64,000 nt of DNA from Odontocerum albicorne. Its lineage: Eukaryota; Arthropoda; Insecta; Trichoptera; Odontoceridae. The stretch covers positions 24,006,916 to 24,070,915 of the forward strand of contig OX463841.1 in the NCBI GenBank assembly GCA_949825065.1. The letters run 5' to 3'. The translations under genes were made by a program, and so were the position numbers. Shown here piece by piece: positions 11,831 through 23,053 of this stretch (the stretch's first letter is position 1; the number at the start of each line of letters is the position of its first letter). The notes beneath the pieces were generated by a model. The model saw only the letters and a program-made list of their open reading frames with translations, did no database searches and was not told where the DNA came from.

Positions 11831-13500
11831 TATCGTAATTTTTACATTAATATTAATGATAAGAATCAATTGTTTATTAAGTAGAGAACTGATGAGTAGA
11901 AAAATGTTTTTTTCATCCTAATTATTATTTTCACAATTCACATACCTTCTAAACAGGATAATGGGCTTAATAGACATATATTGTAAAAATATTCTGTTAT
12001 ATTCATGTTCTATACAAGTCTCTTCAAAAATGGAGCATGTTATAACGTGTATACGAAAAATAAAACGCTCAAATTTTCAAAATCATTTCGGTAGATTCAT
12101 TACTATTTAAAAAGTTGGACAGGTTGCAGTCTTCAGTGCAGCTGCATGATTAATTTTAATGCAGCCGAATAACCCCATTGTTGAAGGAGCTTCACTAATT
12201 GAGGTATCATGAGAGGACGAATGTCAAAGTTGTAGCTTATGGTATTTAAAGCCTTGAATAGTATCAATCTTAATTTCATTGCACCTGAATTGTTTTAGAG
12301 GTATTTTCAACAGGCTTTTAGTTACTAATAAAAAAACAAAACACTTTTTAGGAGATTTTTTTACAAAACAACTATACAAGTCGTTTATTTTTATTAGTAT
12401 TAGATTTTTTAAATTATTACAACCCTCGTCTGTATATTTAGATTCATACCTTTCCTAACGTATGAGTCCAATTAGGCAGGTAAGGTAGGTTTCACAATAT
12501 AACATTTCTTTATAAAACACATACGACAGTATTTTTTTAAATAATAAATGTAAACGAAATTATGGGTATCCTTATACCCTCAAATAATACGCGGAAAAAT
12601 GCCTGCGTCTTTCAGGAGGCACAGCGCGGGGTTTGTACTGGTGACTTTCCAAACGGAAGCCATGCACTTATAGTAATGTATACCAGTAGCATCAAATTGA
12701 TCACGTTTCACCAAGAACCTAAAATGATAGCAATCACTTCAATACACAATATCGTCCATTGAGTCAGAGATGCAAGAAACAGATTCATAGAATAATCAAA
12801 AGAAAAAAATTACATTGATCAAGTAGCCCTGTTTATTTTCATTTTAGATAATAATTTCCATATTATAATCTTTAATTGATTGAATTGATGAGTTTTAACT
12901 TAAATATGCGAATAACAGATCGAAGGACAAAGACAAAGAACTTATCTGTCCAAATATTTAATATGGCTCAGGAATCTTAAAAACGAAAGAAAATGTATAT
13001 TTTTCTAATTCATTGTGTAACAAAGGCTAAAAAATCCATTGAAGATAATAAATTGCGTGTATTCTTTGGTTTGCATCTTCGCACTTTTGAATTATCGTAT
13101 TTAACCTCGAGGGATCCACTAAATATGTTAAGGATTTTAAGTTTATACTCGTAGTGTATTTATAAGTGTTCCGAAGCCATCTAGTGTTGTAATGAGGAAT
13201 TAAACTCACTCAAAGCATCCTTCGTATACAGTTTACACCCCACTTCTTAAAAATTGTTTAATAAATTATAAATTGTTTTCTGAAAATATGTACAGCGTGG
13301 TTTTAAATATTGAAGGTGGTAATCGAGAGGACGTATACTTTACAGCGAAAAAGTTTATTTAAAAGTGTTGTCATGTCTTAAATGAAATGTCTTCGGAAGC
13401 AACATCAGCCAATATACCCACAATAATAAAGATGAGGCGCTTGAGATAGTTAGGTCGACTGACAGTGCCGTCTGACAGTTGGTCAAGAGTCGCGCTAATT
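11830..13500. other. Intergenic, nothing recognised
   Basis: Short open frames only, no motifs. Confidence 0.35.
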
Positions 13501-13511
13501 TATCGCTCGCG

Positions 13512-13652
13512 ATGGACTCGAACACCCATTCTACACCATACACCGGTGATACAATAGGGAGATTCAAAGCCTTACTTAACGAGGACGTGGATTGTCGGGC
13601 TGTGGATCAACCTGAATTAAGGCATTTTATGGCATCCCTGCCTTTCCGATAA
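13512..13652 (+). other. Small unrecognised open frame
   Basis: 46 codons from ATG to TAA, starting MDSNTHSTPYTGDTIGRF and ending LRHFMASLPFR, balanced in composition unlike its AT-rich flanks. No homology recognised and no splice sites assigned. Could be an exon, a transposon remnant or chance. Confidence 0.15.
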
Positions 13653-13894
13653 AACAAATAGGGTGATCAAAATTATGATAATTATTAAGTCAATATGGAG
13701 TTAGTGATAATGAAAACAAATCATAAACACTCTTGAACTCCCTCTATCGCTCTATTTTTTTTATATTTAATTAATATTAGTCATCGATTGGATGTAAACC
13801 AATAAATCATTGGGCGAAGAAACTTCGTGCAAGAGTTTTAAAATGCTTTTAAATATTGTAATTTATTTTTAACAAACACTGTTTATTCCACTTT

Positions 13895-13965
13895 TTTGTG
13901 ACGGTATAACCCTACCGGTTTCAAGGCTTTCACCTCATCTTCAGGGGAGCGCAAACAAGACTTAT
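13895..13965 (-). repeat. Repeat with GAAACCGGT motif (Penelope/hammerhead-like word order)
   Basis: Minus strand: CCTGAAGATGAGGTGAAAGC, then CTTGAAACCGGTAGGGTTA. The order CTGA..GATGAG - short stem - GAAAC-CGG resembles terminal repeats that carry hammerhead-like motifs. The resemblance is by eye only. Related words occur at 17680-17770 and 58930-58960. Confidence 0.3.
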
Positions 13966-14419
13966 ATTATAAAAATGCTTTTAAATATCTTCAAATTCTA
14001 TAACAGAAGAAATACCCATATGCTCATATCAACTCCCGTTTGGAATCAAACTATACTATGTCCACACAACTCACTTCGGAGACACTAAATGTTTGAAGAT
14101 TAAAAAATTCATTCAATATTCAAAGATTTTTTACCTTACCAATTCACAAGATATTCTTGTGGGGATTTTTATAATGTCGCGCCTTCGAATTCTCACATCG
14201 CGTCTCCACTTCACTCGAATGACTAGTGCCAACGTAGAGCGTGTGATGAGGAGTTATTGATTTTGATGAAATTGTTGAGATTATGATGCGGTTGGAATGG
14301 TGTATGTGATGGCTTGGGATTAAAGAGTGTGTTGAGTGTGAGTGATTCAGCTGAGTGTTTTAACAACTAAGAAAAATATACGAAATTCGTTACTAAGCAA
14401 AGATATTACTTCGTCATAA

Positions 14420-14560
14420 GTCATGCTTAGTGAAGGGGTTCTCTATATCCATAAAAGGGTGGGTTTTTAAAATTGTTATGTACTTGTACTCGACGGTTTT
14501 CATTTACATTAAAACGGTGTCAATTTTAAATTATGTATTGTACATAATAAAAAATATGGT
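14420..14560 (-). repeat. Dispersed repeat, inverted copy 2 of 3
   Basis: AGTGAAGGGGTTCTCTATAT is the reverse complement of the ATATAGAGAACCACTTCACT word in the copies at 2085 and 16975, and TACTCGACGGTTTTC matches the CGAACCGTCGAGTA of the latter. Confidence 0.5.
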
Positions 14561-15560
14561 TTTAGTGTAGCGTATTACGTGAAAATCTTTGGAACACTTA
14601 AAAAATACTTTAAAATGGAGAAAGTACAATATGATATCATTCCAAACAAGCGACTGGTCTCTTCTGCAACCTCTTGTAATGTTTCACATTGAGTTCTAGT
14701 TATCCTATGTAATAAAAAATATCCTCTGCTAATGTGATTTTAAAGCGCTTTATAAGGAATTGTTACTCAGTCCATTGCCTTTAAGGCTCAATGAGTTTTT
14801 TTACTCCGAGACTTGGCCACCGCTACAAATAACAACAAAATAAGGTTTAATTTCGCTTAAAAGATAAGCCGTGTTATTTCAACAACTGCGTTGTGGGTAG
14901 AAAAGAGAGAATTCCTTGAATATTCTTAAGCCTCTGTTCTTTGTGTTTGAGTATCTGGTCCTTGGAGATATTTTTGAATGTTGTAACCGGAGCGGCTAGA
15001 AGAGGTATTTAACTTTTATTATAATTTCGCAAAAGATAATGCTTTGCTTTGAAGACGCTTTAAAAATAAGAAAATTTGTTTTCATGATAGAAATTGAGAA
15101 CATTTTCAGACGTTTTAAATTAAGAACTGGTATTTTTTTTTAATGTTACAAGCTCAGACCTTTGTTTTCAATTTGTAAGTTTGTCTGATAAAAATTGAAA
15201 AAAAAAAGTTTATATATTAAGCATTTTACATCCATAAGGCAATGGCTGAAAATGTTTCAAAATTAATTTATTATTTTAAATATTTCAAAAGTTTTAAGAA
15301 TATCTTTAAAAAAACAATTTTTACAAATGTAACTACTCGTAAAAGATTTTTATCTATTTCATTTTAGATGAAATGTTGTATTATAAAAATATAATTGAAT
15401 TATATTCAAATTAATTCTATTTAAATTTTTCATTCGAATTAGATGACAAAAGCAAGAAAAATAAAAATAACAGCAATATAGATGTTATGAGAAGTTTGGG
15501 AATATCTATAAAAACATGGCACAACCAAATAAATCAATTTCTGAAAGAAGGAAAAGTGAG
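14560..15560. other. AT-rich intergenic, nothing recognised
   Basis: Poly(A)/poly(T)-rich sequence without frames or repeats that I can tie to other parts. Confidence 0.4.
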
Positions 15561-15715
15561 AAGCTTTTATAATAGGATAGTATGCATGCCGAGGTGTAAG
15601 AATATCGTAGAAACGAAAAATTTGTGCCAGGATATTATGAGGTGAAGATCTGTTCTCTCTTCCTACCCCAATAGGAGCATAGCTTAATGGTGGTAATGAT
15701 GATTATAATATGTAT
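15560..15715 (+). repeat. LINE-A 3' end fragment
   Basis: AGAAACGAAAAATTTGTGCC and GATCTGTTCTCTCTTCCTAC match the EAK-VC...RS---SYP end of LINE-A, then GATTATAATATGTATA as a tail. Confidence 0.4.
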
Positions 15716-15779
15716 AAACACAAATAAACAATTTTCATCTAAATTGTATTTTAAGTATGAAAAATAGAAACTGTTACAT

Positions 15780-16010
15780 ATTGTACATATATGATATACC
15801 ATCACGCTGACTCTGTGATGGGGTAGGCAGATAAGAGATAGCGCCAGATTTTCCTATCGCGACACACATTTTCGCATCTTCTACATTCATACACCTTCCC
15901 ATACAGCTCCTAAGATTTCTCTGCCTTTTTACATTTCCAACACTTAATCCAACCATACTTTCCTTGCACTTCATTTACCACCCCTTACACTCACATTTGC
16001 AAAGTGCATT
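15780..16010 (-). pseudogene. LINE-A 3' end fragment
   Basis: Minus frame: RQRNLRSCMGRCMNVEDAK, MCVAIGKSGAISYLPTPSQ. The CM-VE-AK-C motif is clear. The two stubs at 15560 and 15780 are in opposite orientation. Confidence 0.55.
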
Positions 16011-16388
16011 TGTTTTGATAGCCTTTTTTCATTTCACTTCAAACCATCTCATTGTCTTTGATGGTGTTAGCAAACCTATGAAGATTTTGAGAAAAGAAAT
16101 ATTAAATGTAGAAACCATTGTTTATCATGGCAATTTCTCAATCAAATTCAAACCATAATTTTAATATTAGTTATCAACATTCAGATTCTATCTATCGTTG
16201 ATATATAAGAAGCTTTCAGAATTCCGAAACAATCACAACTTTAAAATTGGTTATCAATCAAATAGTCAGGCAATGCGAATATACAGAATAGTTTGGTAGA
16301 TCTGCCAATATCTAAAAACTAAAGTTGAAAGCGCCGAATATGGCTTCAGTCCAAAAAAAATCCAGTCAAGAAATGTTCAGTTGAAACT

Positions 16389-16893
16389 AAATTAGGTTTA
16401 TTCTGCGCATACGCGTCACCTCCGCACTTCCCCAGGCCAATGTTCATCGTGCACTGATTACCTATGATTTGTGAATACAAAAAAGTCTTCCAGTTGAACT
16501 TTGTGACTTAAATCTCAGGATATCCAGATCCATCTCTTGGTTAATGATTGGATAAATTAAGTTTATTATGCGCATACGCCTCACCTTACTTCCCCTAGCC
16601 AATGTTAATTGTGCACTTACTGCCTATGATTTGTGAATGCAAAAAATAAAGTATTCCAGTTGAACTATGTGACTTAAATCTCAGGATATCCAGATCCATC
16701 TCTTTGTCAATGATTGGACAAATTAGGTTTATTTTGCGCATACGCCTCACCTCCGCACTTCCACTAGTCAATGTTCATCGTGCACTTACTTACTGCCTAT
16801 GATTTGTGAATGCATAAAAGAAAGTCTTCCAGTTGAACTATGTGACTTAAATCTCAGGATACCCAAATCCATCTCTTTGTCAAGGATTGAACA
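16389..16893 (+). repeat. Tandem repeat, three units of about 165 bp
   Basis: Units begin at 16389, 16554 and 16720 with AAATTAGGTTTATT-TGCGCA and share CATACGCCTCACC, CCTATGATTTGTGAATGCA, TTCCAGTTGAACTATGTGAC and AAATCTCAGGATATCCAGAT. Differences are scattered substitutions and small indels. Satellite-like; no coding content. Confidence 0.9.
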
Positions 16894-16974
16894 CAAAAAG
16901 AATTGACAATAAATTCGAGAAGATATTTAAACCTTTATTATGTTTTCAGATATATTTTTAAGTAGCCACAATAC

Positions 16975-17135
16975 TAAATTTACAATTCACAAAGCGAACC
17001 GTCGAGTACATGTACATATAAAATGCAAAAAGCCCTCCATTTTGAGGATATAGAGAACCACTTCACTAGGCAAGACCTGTGACAAAGTGATAAACAAATT
17101 TCATATATGATTAAGATTTAACGAGCCAGTTTACT
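16975..17135 (+). repeat. Dispersed repeat, copy 3 of 3
   Basis: ACAATTCACAAAGCGAACC, then GAGGATATAGAGAACCACTT and AGGCAAGACCTGTG; partner of 2085-2240 and the inverted 14420-14560. Confidence 0.5.
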
Positions 17136-17139
17136 ACCA

Positions 17140-18835
17140 GTTGCGAATTGCGCATTTATGGTTCCCAATGCTTCAAGAAGTAATGCGAATTTTCCATCTC
17201 GCTAAGAATTAAGTGTTTTCCATATAATTGTTCTTCTCGGATTTGTTGGAAGCAGTAATTTCTCTTTTGGTTCCTTATGTTTCCATGGCATAACTAATGT
17301 TAACCTTTTTTAAATAATCTGTCGTTGATGTTTTTATAGTTAGTTCTATTACAGATACCTATACGAGTATATCTGTATTTTTGTTGAATGTTTTTTTTTT
17401 TAAATATGTGAATTAATCTCATTATAAATTCATTGTATACGCCGCTCATTATATCGTACATTTTGAACACACCTTGTGTGAAACTTCAGCAATGCCTTAG
17501 TGCGGCTTCAATTTTTAAGTTATTCTGGCTTAACCTCTAAGGTGCACAGACATTAAATTCTTAGAATAAATGGAGTGTAAGAGTTCTAATCATGGGGATT
17601 TAAAAAAAAATCAATTGACAGAGATCTCGTCGCAAATATTCAAACAAACAAAAATTTGTTATTTTGCATTTAACAGAGTTCATCGTCATTTAACGAAGAA
17701 GACAGATGTATTTGAAACCGGCAATTAATTCAATTAATAAAAGTGTGGTGAAATCACAGAAATATAGTGTTTAATTTACTTTATTAAACTAAAAAATAAA
17801 TTTTAAAATATTGTTGCTTGAAGTCTCGTTCCGAGAGATACATACATGACTATCTCCGGTTTATTCAAACTGAAAGTGGGCATTTAATTTTACTCGTAGA
17901 GATAAATCATTCTGAAAGTTTTGATCGATGATGGAAATCATTAATTTCTTGTTAGAAACATTCCTCACGATCTGAAAGTTGGCACAGAATATGTTTACTT
18001 TAAAAAAAGAGATCATTAATTTGCACGACACAACTGGTCCATATTTTTTCTTGTTTAAATTCTTAAAAAGCCGCCAAAATGGTGTACGTGATTATGCGAT
18101 AGAGATGTTTTCTTTCAGGAGAAGTCCTACACTGAGTCTCAGAGTGTTAATCGTCAAGTTGAGATGAATCGAGCGAATCGGCTGGACTACTTCGAACAGT
18201 TTTTTAAAATGATTTCTATTAGAGTGAAGGCAAACTTATGACATAGAGGAGTTTAAAGAATTCTTCGTTTATTCGATTTGAGATATATTTAATTGAAACC
18301 TTGGCACGATTGGACTTATCTTTGTTCATTTAATGGCACCAGTAAAATTCATTCGTTTTATTTAAGAAGATATTTTGAAATAAAAAAAGATCGGAGAAGG
18401 TACTGGCAAATTATGGACAGCAAAAAAGTCCCTCACGCGGCAAGGCACAGAAACCCCTACGACAGCCATTCTCCTTGAAGGTTTTCAAAAAGATAGAAGG
18501 GTAGAGATATTCCAGACAAAGTACACCACATATCTACTTAAATATAAAGAACAAAACTAAAAATTTAAGGCATATAGGTACGAGTATATCGTTGGGTTTC
18601 TGGTATAAGTTGGTAGATAACTAACATTTCACTGTTTCTGAAATATTTAAATTTAAAACGTTAAACTCATCCTAAATCAGCCAGCAATTAAAATTAAAAT
18701 ATATATTATTAATCTAAAATTATTTAATCATAATTGTAACATATTACTAAAAGATAAAAAAGATCATTTAAATAAAATACCAGAATTTGGTTGGCACATA
18801 TTTTTCGATTGTGTGACAATACTCATAGTATATCC
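17140..18835. other. Intergenic, nothing recognised
   Basis: AT-rich. A word like that at 13895 (ATGTATTTGAAACCGGCAAT) lies near 17707. No convincing coding frame. Confidence 0.35.
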
Positions 18836-19074
18836 AGTTAAATATCACAAACATCTTCACGGCGTGTCCCTTGCGGGGTAGACAGAGAGAAGATATCTCC
18901 ACACAATCCAAGAACACAATTTTCGCCTCCTCCACATTCACACATCTCATCGTACCTTTATTCACACTTCCCACTTTACCTTATTTTTAAATCTGGTCCA
19001 TTTTATACACCCACGTTTTCCTCGGTCTACCTCTTACACGCACACCTTGCACTTCTGACTTGTATGTTCGCTTA

Positions 19075-19575
19075 GGCCTCGGCCACACAGGAAGGAGCCT
19101 CGCTTGATGCTTAGAGCTATGTTGCGAGTTAGGCGACATATCCTAGCGAACCAACGTACCGCATACTATCGCAGTGGCCACACTGCACACTTCGCGCCAC
19201 GTTGCATGACGAATAGTCATCGAGTGATTCTCCTAGCGAACAGACGTGTTGGTTAACTTACAAGGTGGCGGAAGTTTTAATGATAGCTGTGTATAAAAGG
19301 GAGCTTTTGTGGAACCCGTCGAGCAAATTATAGAAAAATGTACCTGTAATAAAATCACTTTGGAATGAAGTTGCACAGAAAGTAAATAAAGATGGTAAGT
19401 TACAATGAAATTGATTAGTTTTGAGAGTGACATCGTGTGTTGACTCAACCGCTCCCAACTGTCAAATGAATTTGTGCGTAGCACTTTGGTGTGGCCAGGC
19501 ATGAAGTCACCTAGTATATGAGTCACGTAAAATCTAGCTTAGCACCTAACGAAGCATTTTGGTGTGGCCTCGGCC
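19075..19575 (+). mobile_element. Harbinger-like non-autonomous element with TTA target duplication
   Basis: Ends are GGCCTCGGCCACAC and GTGTGGCCTCGGCC; the second reversed is GGCCGAGGCCACAC, a 12 of 14 match. Both sides are flanked by TTA (19072-19074, 19576-19578). A 3-bp TWA duplication and ends starting GG are typical of PIF/Harbinger. It sits inside a LINE-A copy. It carries a MADF-like coding fragment, which fits Harbinger elements because many encode a Myb/MADF-type protein. Confidence 0.65.
19265..19394 (+). pseudogene. MADF-domain exon fragment inside the Harbinger-like element
   Basis: Plus frame: VAEVLMIAVYKRELLWNPSS, then KL-stop-KNVPVIK and SLWNEVAQKVNKDG, followed by a GTAAGT donor at 19395. 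This is the first half of a MADF (Myb/SANT-like) DNA-binding domain: I-AV-----LW, Y+N----+-LW-EVA--. One stop (TAG, 19331-19333) interrupts it. No rest of the protein is present. Confidence 0.55.
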
Positions 19576-19851
19576 TTAGTCATTCTATCGTCGTTCTCTC
19601 CACATATCTAAAAAACTCATTTCTTCATCTTACTTAAAACATCCATTTTTTCCATGCATATCTTCGTTCCACTGTCTTTCATACATTCATACACATTTTT
19701 TTTTCATTAATATCTGTTCCAAATTTTTACAGACATAAATGTATGTCATTTGATAATAATTACCAGATAAATTCATTTTTCGAAATTTTGTAATTACCTA
19801 ACGATATGTTTTGTTTTACCAAATTTCATTAACACTTTCACCTCGTTCTAA

Positions 19852-19969
19852 AATGATGTTTCCAACATCCAGATATCAGTGCCCGATACAAGTTTCACAA
19901 TCATAAATAAAATGCTGTTTCCAACATCCAGATATCAGTGCCCGATACAAGTTTCACAATCATAAATAA
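19852..19969 (+). repeat. Tandem duplication, two units of 59 bp
   Basis: Two nearly identical copies of the segment containing TTTCCAACATCCAGATATCA and CAAGTTTCACAATCATAAA. Only one difference seen (GATG/GCTG), so it is recent. Confidence 0.9.
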
Positions 19970-20930
19970 AAATAATGTCAATCGGTCGATTGTGGAAATA
20001 AACTAGTTTCAAATTATTTAATCGTTATATACGTTACAAAAACAAGCAATAATCGACCAATATATTCAATAATAATCTGCCAAATTAGCTCATTTCCTAT
20101 TTGTGCCTGAAATGAAAATAGCAGATTCTACATAGATCATAAAAAGTCTACTTCATGTAATTAATTTGACAAGGACTAAAAAATATATATTAATTTCTTA
20201 TCCTAACAAAATTATTAAGAATAGTAACCAAAAAAATATTTTCAATCGTAAAATGCTACAATAAAACTCAAATTTTCAATAGGTCTAAAACCTCAAATAG
20301 TTTTAATACGAATTAAAACGGCTAGAATAGGGAAAAATCTACACTGGGAAAATAAATTAGAAAAATGGATCGTAAAATGCCTAAATATGTTTTGAATAAT
20401 AGCATTTACGCCAAAATATTTAATTGACATTTAAAAATACATATAACTGTATTTTTAATCACAGTACTTAGTTTTAAATGTGTATTCAATCACAGGTTTC
20501 ACATTTAGTTTTTATAGTAAACATTTTCGATGATATATATTTAAAGTGTTTTGTTTTCTAAAACTACACAGAAATGTCTTTCCATTATTTTCATTCAATT
20601 CCACAAATCCGCATAAAATTTAATATCAAAACAAAACGTCTCCTTGTCACAAAAACATATCGAAATAATTTTACATGTGTAATGTATGAGCAACAAAATG
20701 CAAGCGATAAGTGTAAATTGGCAAAAAAAAAAAAAAAAACTTTGTCGTATTTTGTATACATTAATTCACATTATGCTATTCACATAAGTTGAAATACGAT
20801 AAAACACAAAATTAGGTCAGAAAGTACACATCGAAACAGAACAGATAATATTCCGGTATAATGTAGATATTTAAATTATTTTTAACTTACCAATTTAGTA
20901 AGAAGACAGACGTGTCAAAATAAACACAGG
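19970..20930. other. AT-rich intergenic
   Basis: Includes a run of A at about 20721-20738. Nothing else recognised. Confidence 0.4.
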
Positions 20931-21400
20931 TACCATTCAACTTTTCCTTTTATTCTTCAAATAATGAACTTGTTTCCAATTGACAAAACAACTTTCAATA
21001 TTTTGAAAAGAGAACTTTGTTATTCTTGAGACATCCGCTACGCGCACGTTGCGCGGCGCACCGCCAAAACGTACGCTGAGCGACACAAACAACCCGAACA
21101 ACGGACAGTTTCTGACTGGCACAGAGAATACAGATGTGTCGGTCGTAAACGACTGGTTCAAAAATAAATAGTCTATTTAAAGAACTGTAAAATAGAGTAT
21201 TAAATTCTAACAAACAGTCAATCATGTCTAATTTTACGAATAAAAAAAATCTTATGCTACACGGTGTATGTTTTTTTCTTATAAGAAAATGGCGATCTAT
21301 TTGATTTATTTGGCTTACATCTAACTCAAAGATTTCGGCGTCATCTTCTACATCTTTCTGGTTGGTTCGAAAAGAATGCAAAGATGGAAACAAGGAAAGT
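20930..21400 (-). other. Possible exon/promoter region, unrecognised
   Basis: A CpG-rich patch (21035-21085, ACGCGCACGTTGCGCGGCGC) lies next to a minus-strand frame TNQKDVEDDAEIFELDV with a GTAAGC donor-like site after GAGTTAGAT and an AACCAACCAG acceptor-like site before it. The acidic 13-codon piece looks coding, but I do not know the protein and cannot link it to other exons. Confidence 0.2.
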
Positions 21401-21999
21401 TATTTTATATATTGTAAATAAAGGTTATTTTATAAACCTTCGAAATCTTCAAATAAGATATTGTTGAGTGTTTATTTCCTTTACTGAACGTAACAAGAAA
21501 GTACTTAATTTAAAAAATGTCATCAGTAAGATAAACTAATTAGATTCCAAGTAAAATACTCCAAGATTCTGTGTATTTCGATATTTCTCCATTTCAGTAT
21601 TTCTATTTGATACATTTACATTGTATTTAACCAAATATAGATATGTTAAACATTAAAACTTACTAAAATGCATATTTATAAGATTTTCGAATGACAATTA
21701 TTCGAATAAATTATAACTTATACTTGTCTATTTTTTTTAATTCATTACATAACTAAAAAAATCTTAGACAATTTAAGCTAAAAAATGACTGCTTATATTG
21801 TCTTAACAATTTTTGTTCATACAGAATTAACAGTAAATTGAACTGAATTTCCCATCTCTACAGATTGGAGTGAACAAAGCTAGTGTGATCATATTCACGC
21901 GAGTCAGAAAGTTAAAAGGGTTTTCTATAGCAAAGAAAATATTGCTACGTATGAGAAATTCTCGAAGATAAGAGTTGAAAAAACACTTTTACTACGTCT

Positions 22000-22140
22000 A
22001 ACGTCTTTGGTGACGCGAGTAGGGTGAACATGAATCCGGCCGGGCCTGAAAAGGTGGGGCAGGGGTTCGGGGATCGATCGCAGCCGGGCCGAGGGCAGCT
22101 GCACCCCCCTCTCCCCATAATCTCAGGCCTTTTTGAAGGG
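22000..22140. other. GC-rich island of unknown nature
   Basis: GGCCGGGCCTGAAAAGGTGG, CAGCCGGGCCGAGGGCAGCT and CCCCCCTCTCC stand out sharply from AT-rich flanks. The minus frame is open (rich in Pro, Cys and Gly), but that may only reflect base composition. Could be a captured or repeat-derived segment. Confidence 0.35.
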
Positions 22141-22189
22141 ACAACACGGGAAAATGTTTTCCTTATACCCCTTTTCAATAGCAAAATAC

Positions 22190-22345
22190 AGTAATTACCT
22201 ACTTTTCCTGGAGCCGAGTAAAAACAGTGAACATGCGGACACTGAGAAGAATATGTAGTGTGTCGATGTATGGCGGAATAAGAAATGTAATTATTAAGGA
22301 TGAACGTGAATATTTTCTTTTAAAATACAGACATTTTTTTTCGAT
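22190..22345 (+). repeat. LINE-A-like ORF2 fragment
   Basis: Plus frame: VNMRTLRRICSVSMYGGIRN, VIIKDEREYF. This matches the EMR-LRRICGVS---R-RN--I segment near the C-terminus of LINE ORF2 and is comparable with NEVIRDECEFK in the 4880-6165 copy. Confidence 0.5.
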
Positions 22346-22349
22346 CGGG

Positions 22350-23045
22350 CGATGAGACACTCCTTTGCATAGGTACTGACACATCACACTCATCTTACAT
22401 GTGATTCTGTATGAAGCGTTCACTAAATTCTCTTTTACATATCCAAGTCATAGTGTTCGTTATAAATTGAACCCCTACACGTGTTACTGCAGACACAAAA
22501 TCGTTCGTTGAGTTCATTGTAATACATACGTATTACATTACATTTACACTCAATACTAAATCTTTATAATTTCTTTTACTGAAGAAATTAGTATTTAAAG
22601 TACATTTCATACAAATGTGTCGTAGCTTCTATAATGAAGAGATTCGCGTGATTTCATTCCTCAATTTAATATTTAGAGTTTAACATTCGATTGTTCCTCC
22701 TGAAAAATTATTTTTTGGTGATCCTTTTCCCCTTGCACCCTCCAATAGAGTCAACTATATGTAACAAGAAAATATACTCGGTTTATTTAAAAGTTGTGAT
22801 TATATAGCATTAAGATATATACATATTTAGGGTGAACGGAAACAACAGAGCAGGGCCGTAAGGTTAATAGTACTTTCTAATTCGATTGCCCCTCTACTCC
22901 ATATTTTTTTGGCAAGTTGGCGTCAATAATCTCTTATTTGGTCCGTGCACATCGATAAATAAAATATTTTGCTCTCCGCCCCTCAATCATCCAGTCACTA
23001 TCAGTTTCTCCACACTGATCATATTTTCTAGAGACATAATGACTA
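22350..23045. other. Intergenic, nothing recognised
   Basis: Short frames without motifs. Confidence 0.35.
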
Positions 23046-23053
23046 GTCTATAT

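Larger units (their letters stand above)
18838..19750 (-). pseudogene. LINE-A copy split by a MITE
   Basis: 18838-19071 and 19579-19750 read as one LINE-A 3' region on the minus strand (MGSVNKGTMRCVNVEEAK, then the upstream part matching the 39250-39480 portion of the larger copy). They are separated exactly by the 501-bp element at 19075-19575 and its TTA duplication. Confidence 0.6.

Noticed and set aside
19233..19526. Minus-strand open frame of 97 codons
   Set aside because: Antisense to the MADF-like fragment in the Harbinger-like MITE; no motif of its own.
20574..20792. 72-codon frame ending with a poly-Lys run
   Set aside because: Poly-Lys comes from a run of A; no motif, AT-rich codon use.
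21945..22184. Minus-strand frame rich in Pro, Cys and Gly
   Set aside because: Open because of high GC, with no recognisable domain or splice context; kept only as a GC-rich island.
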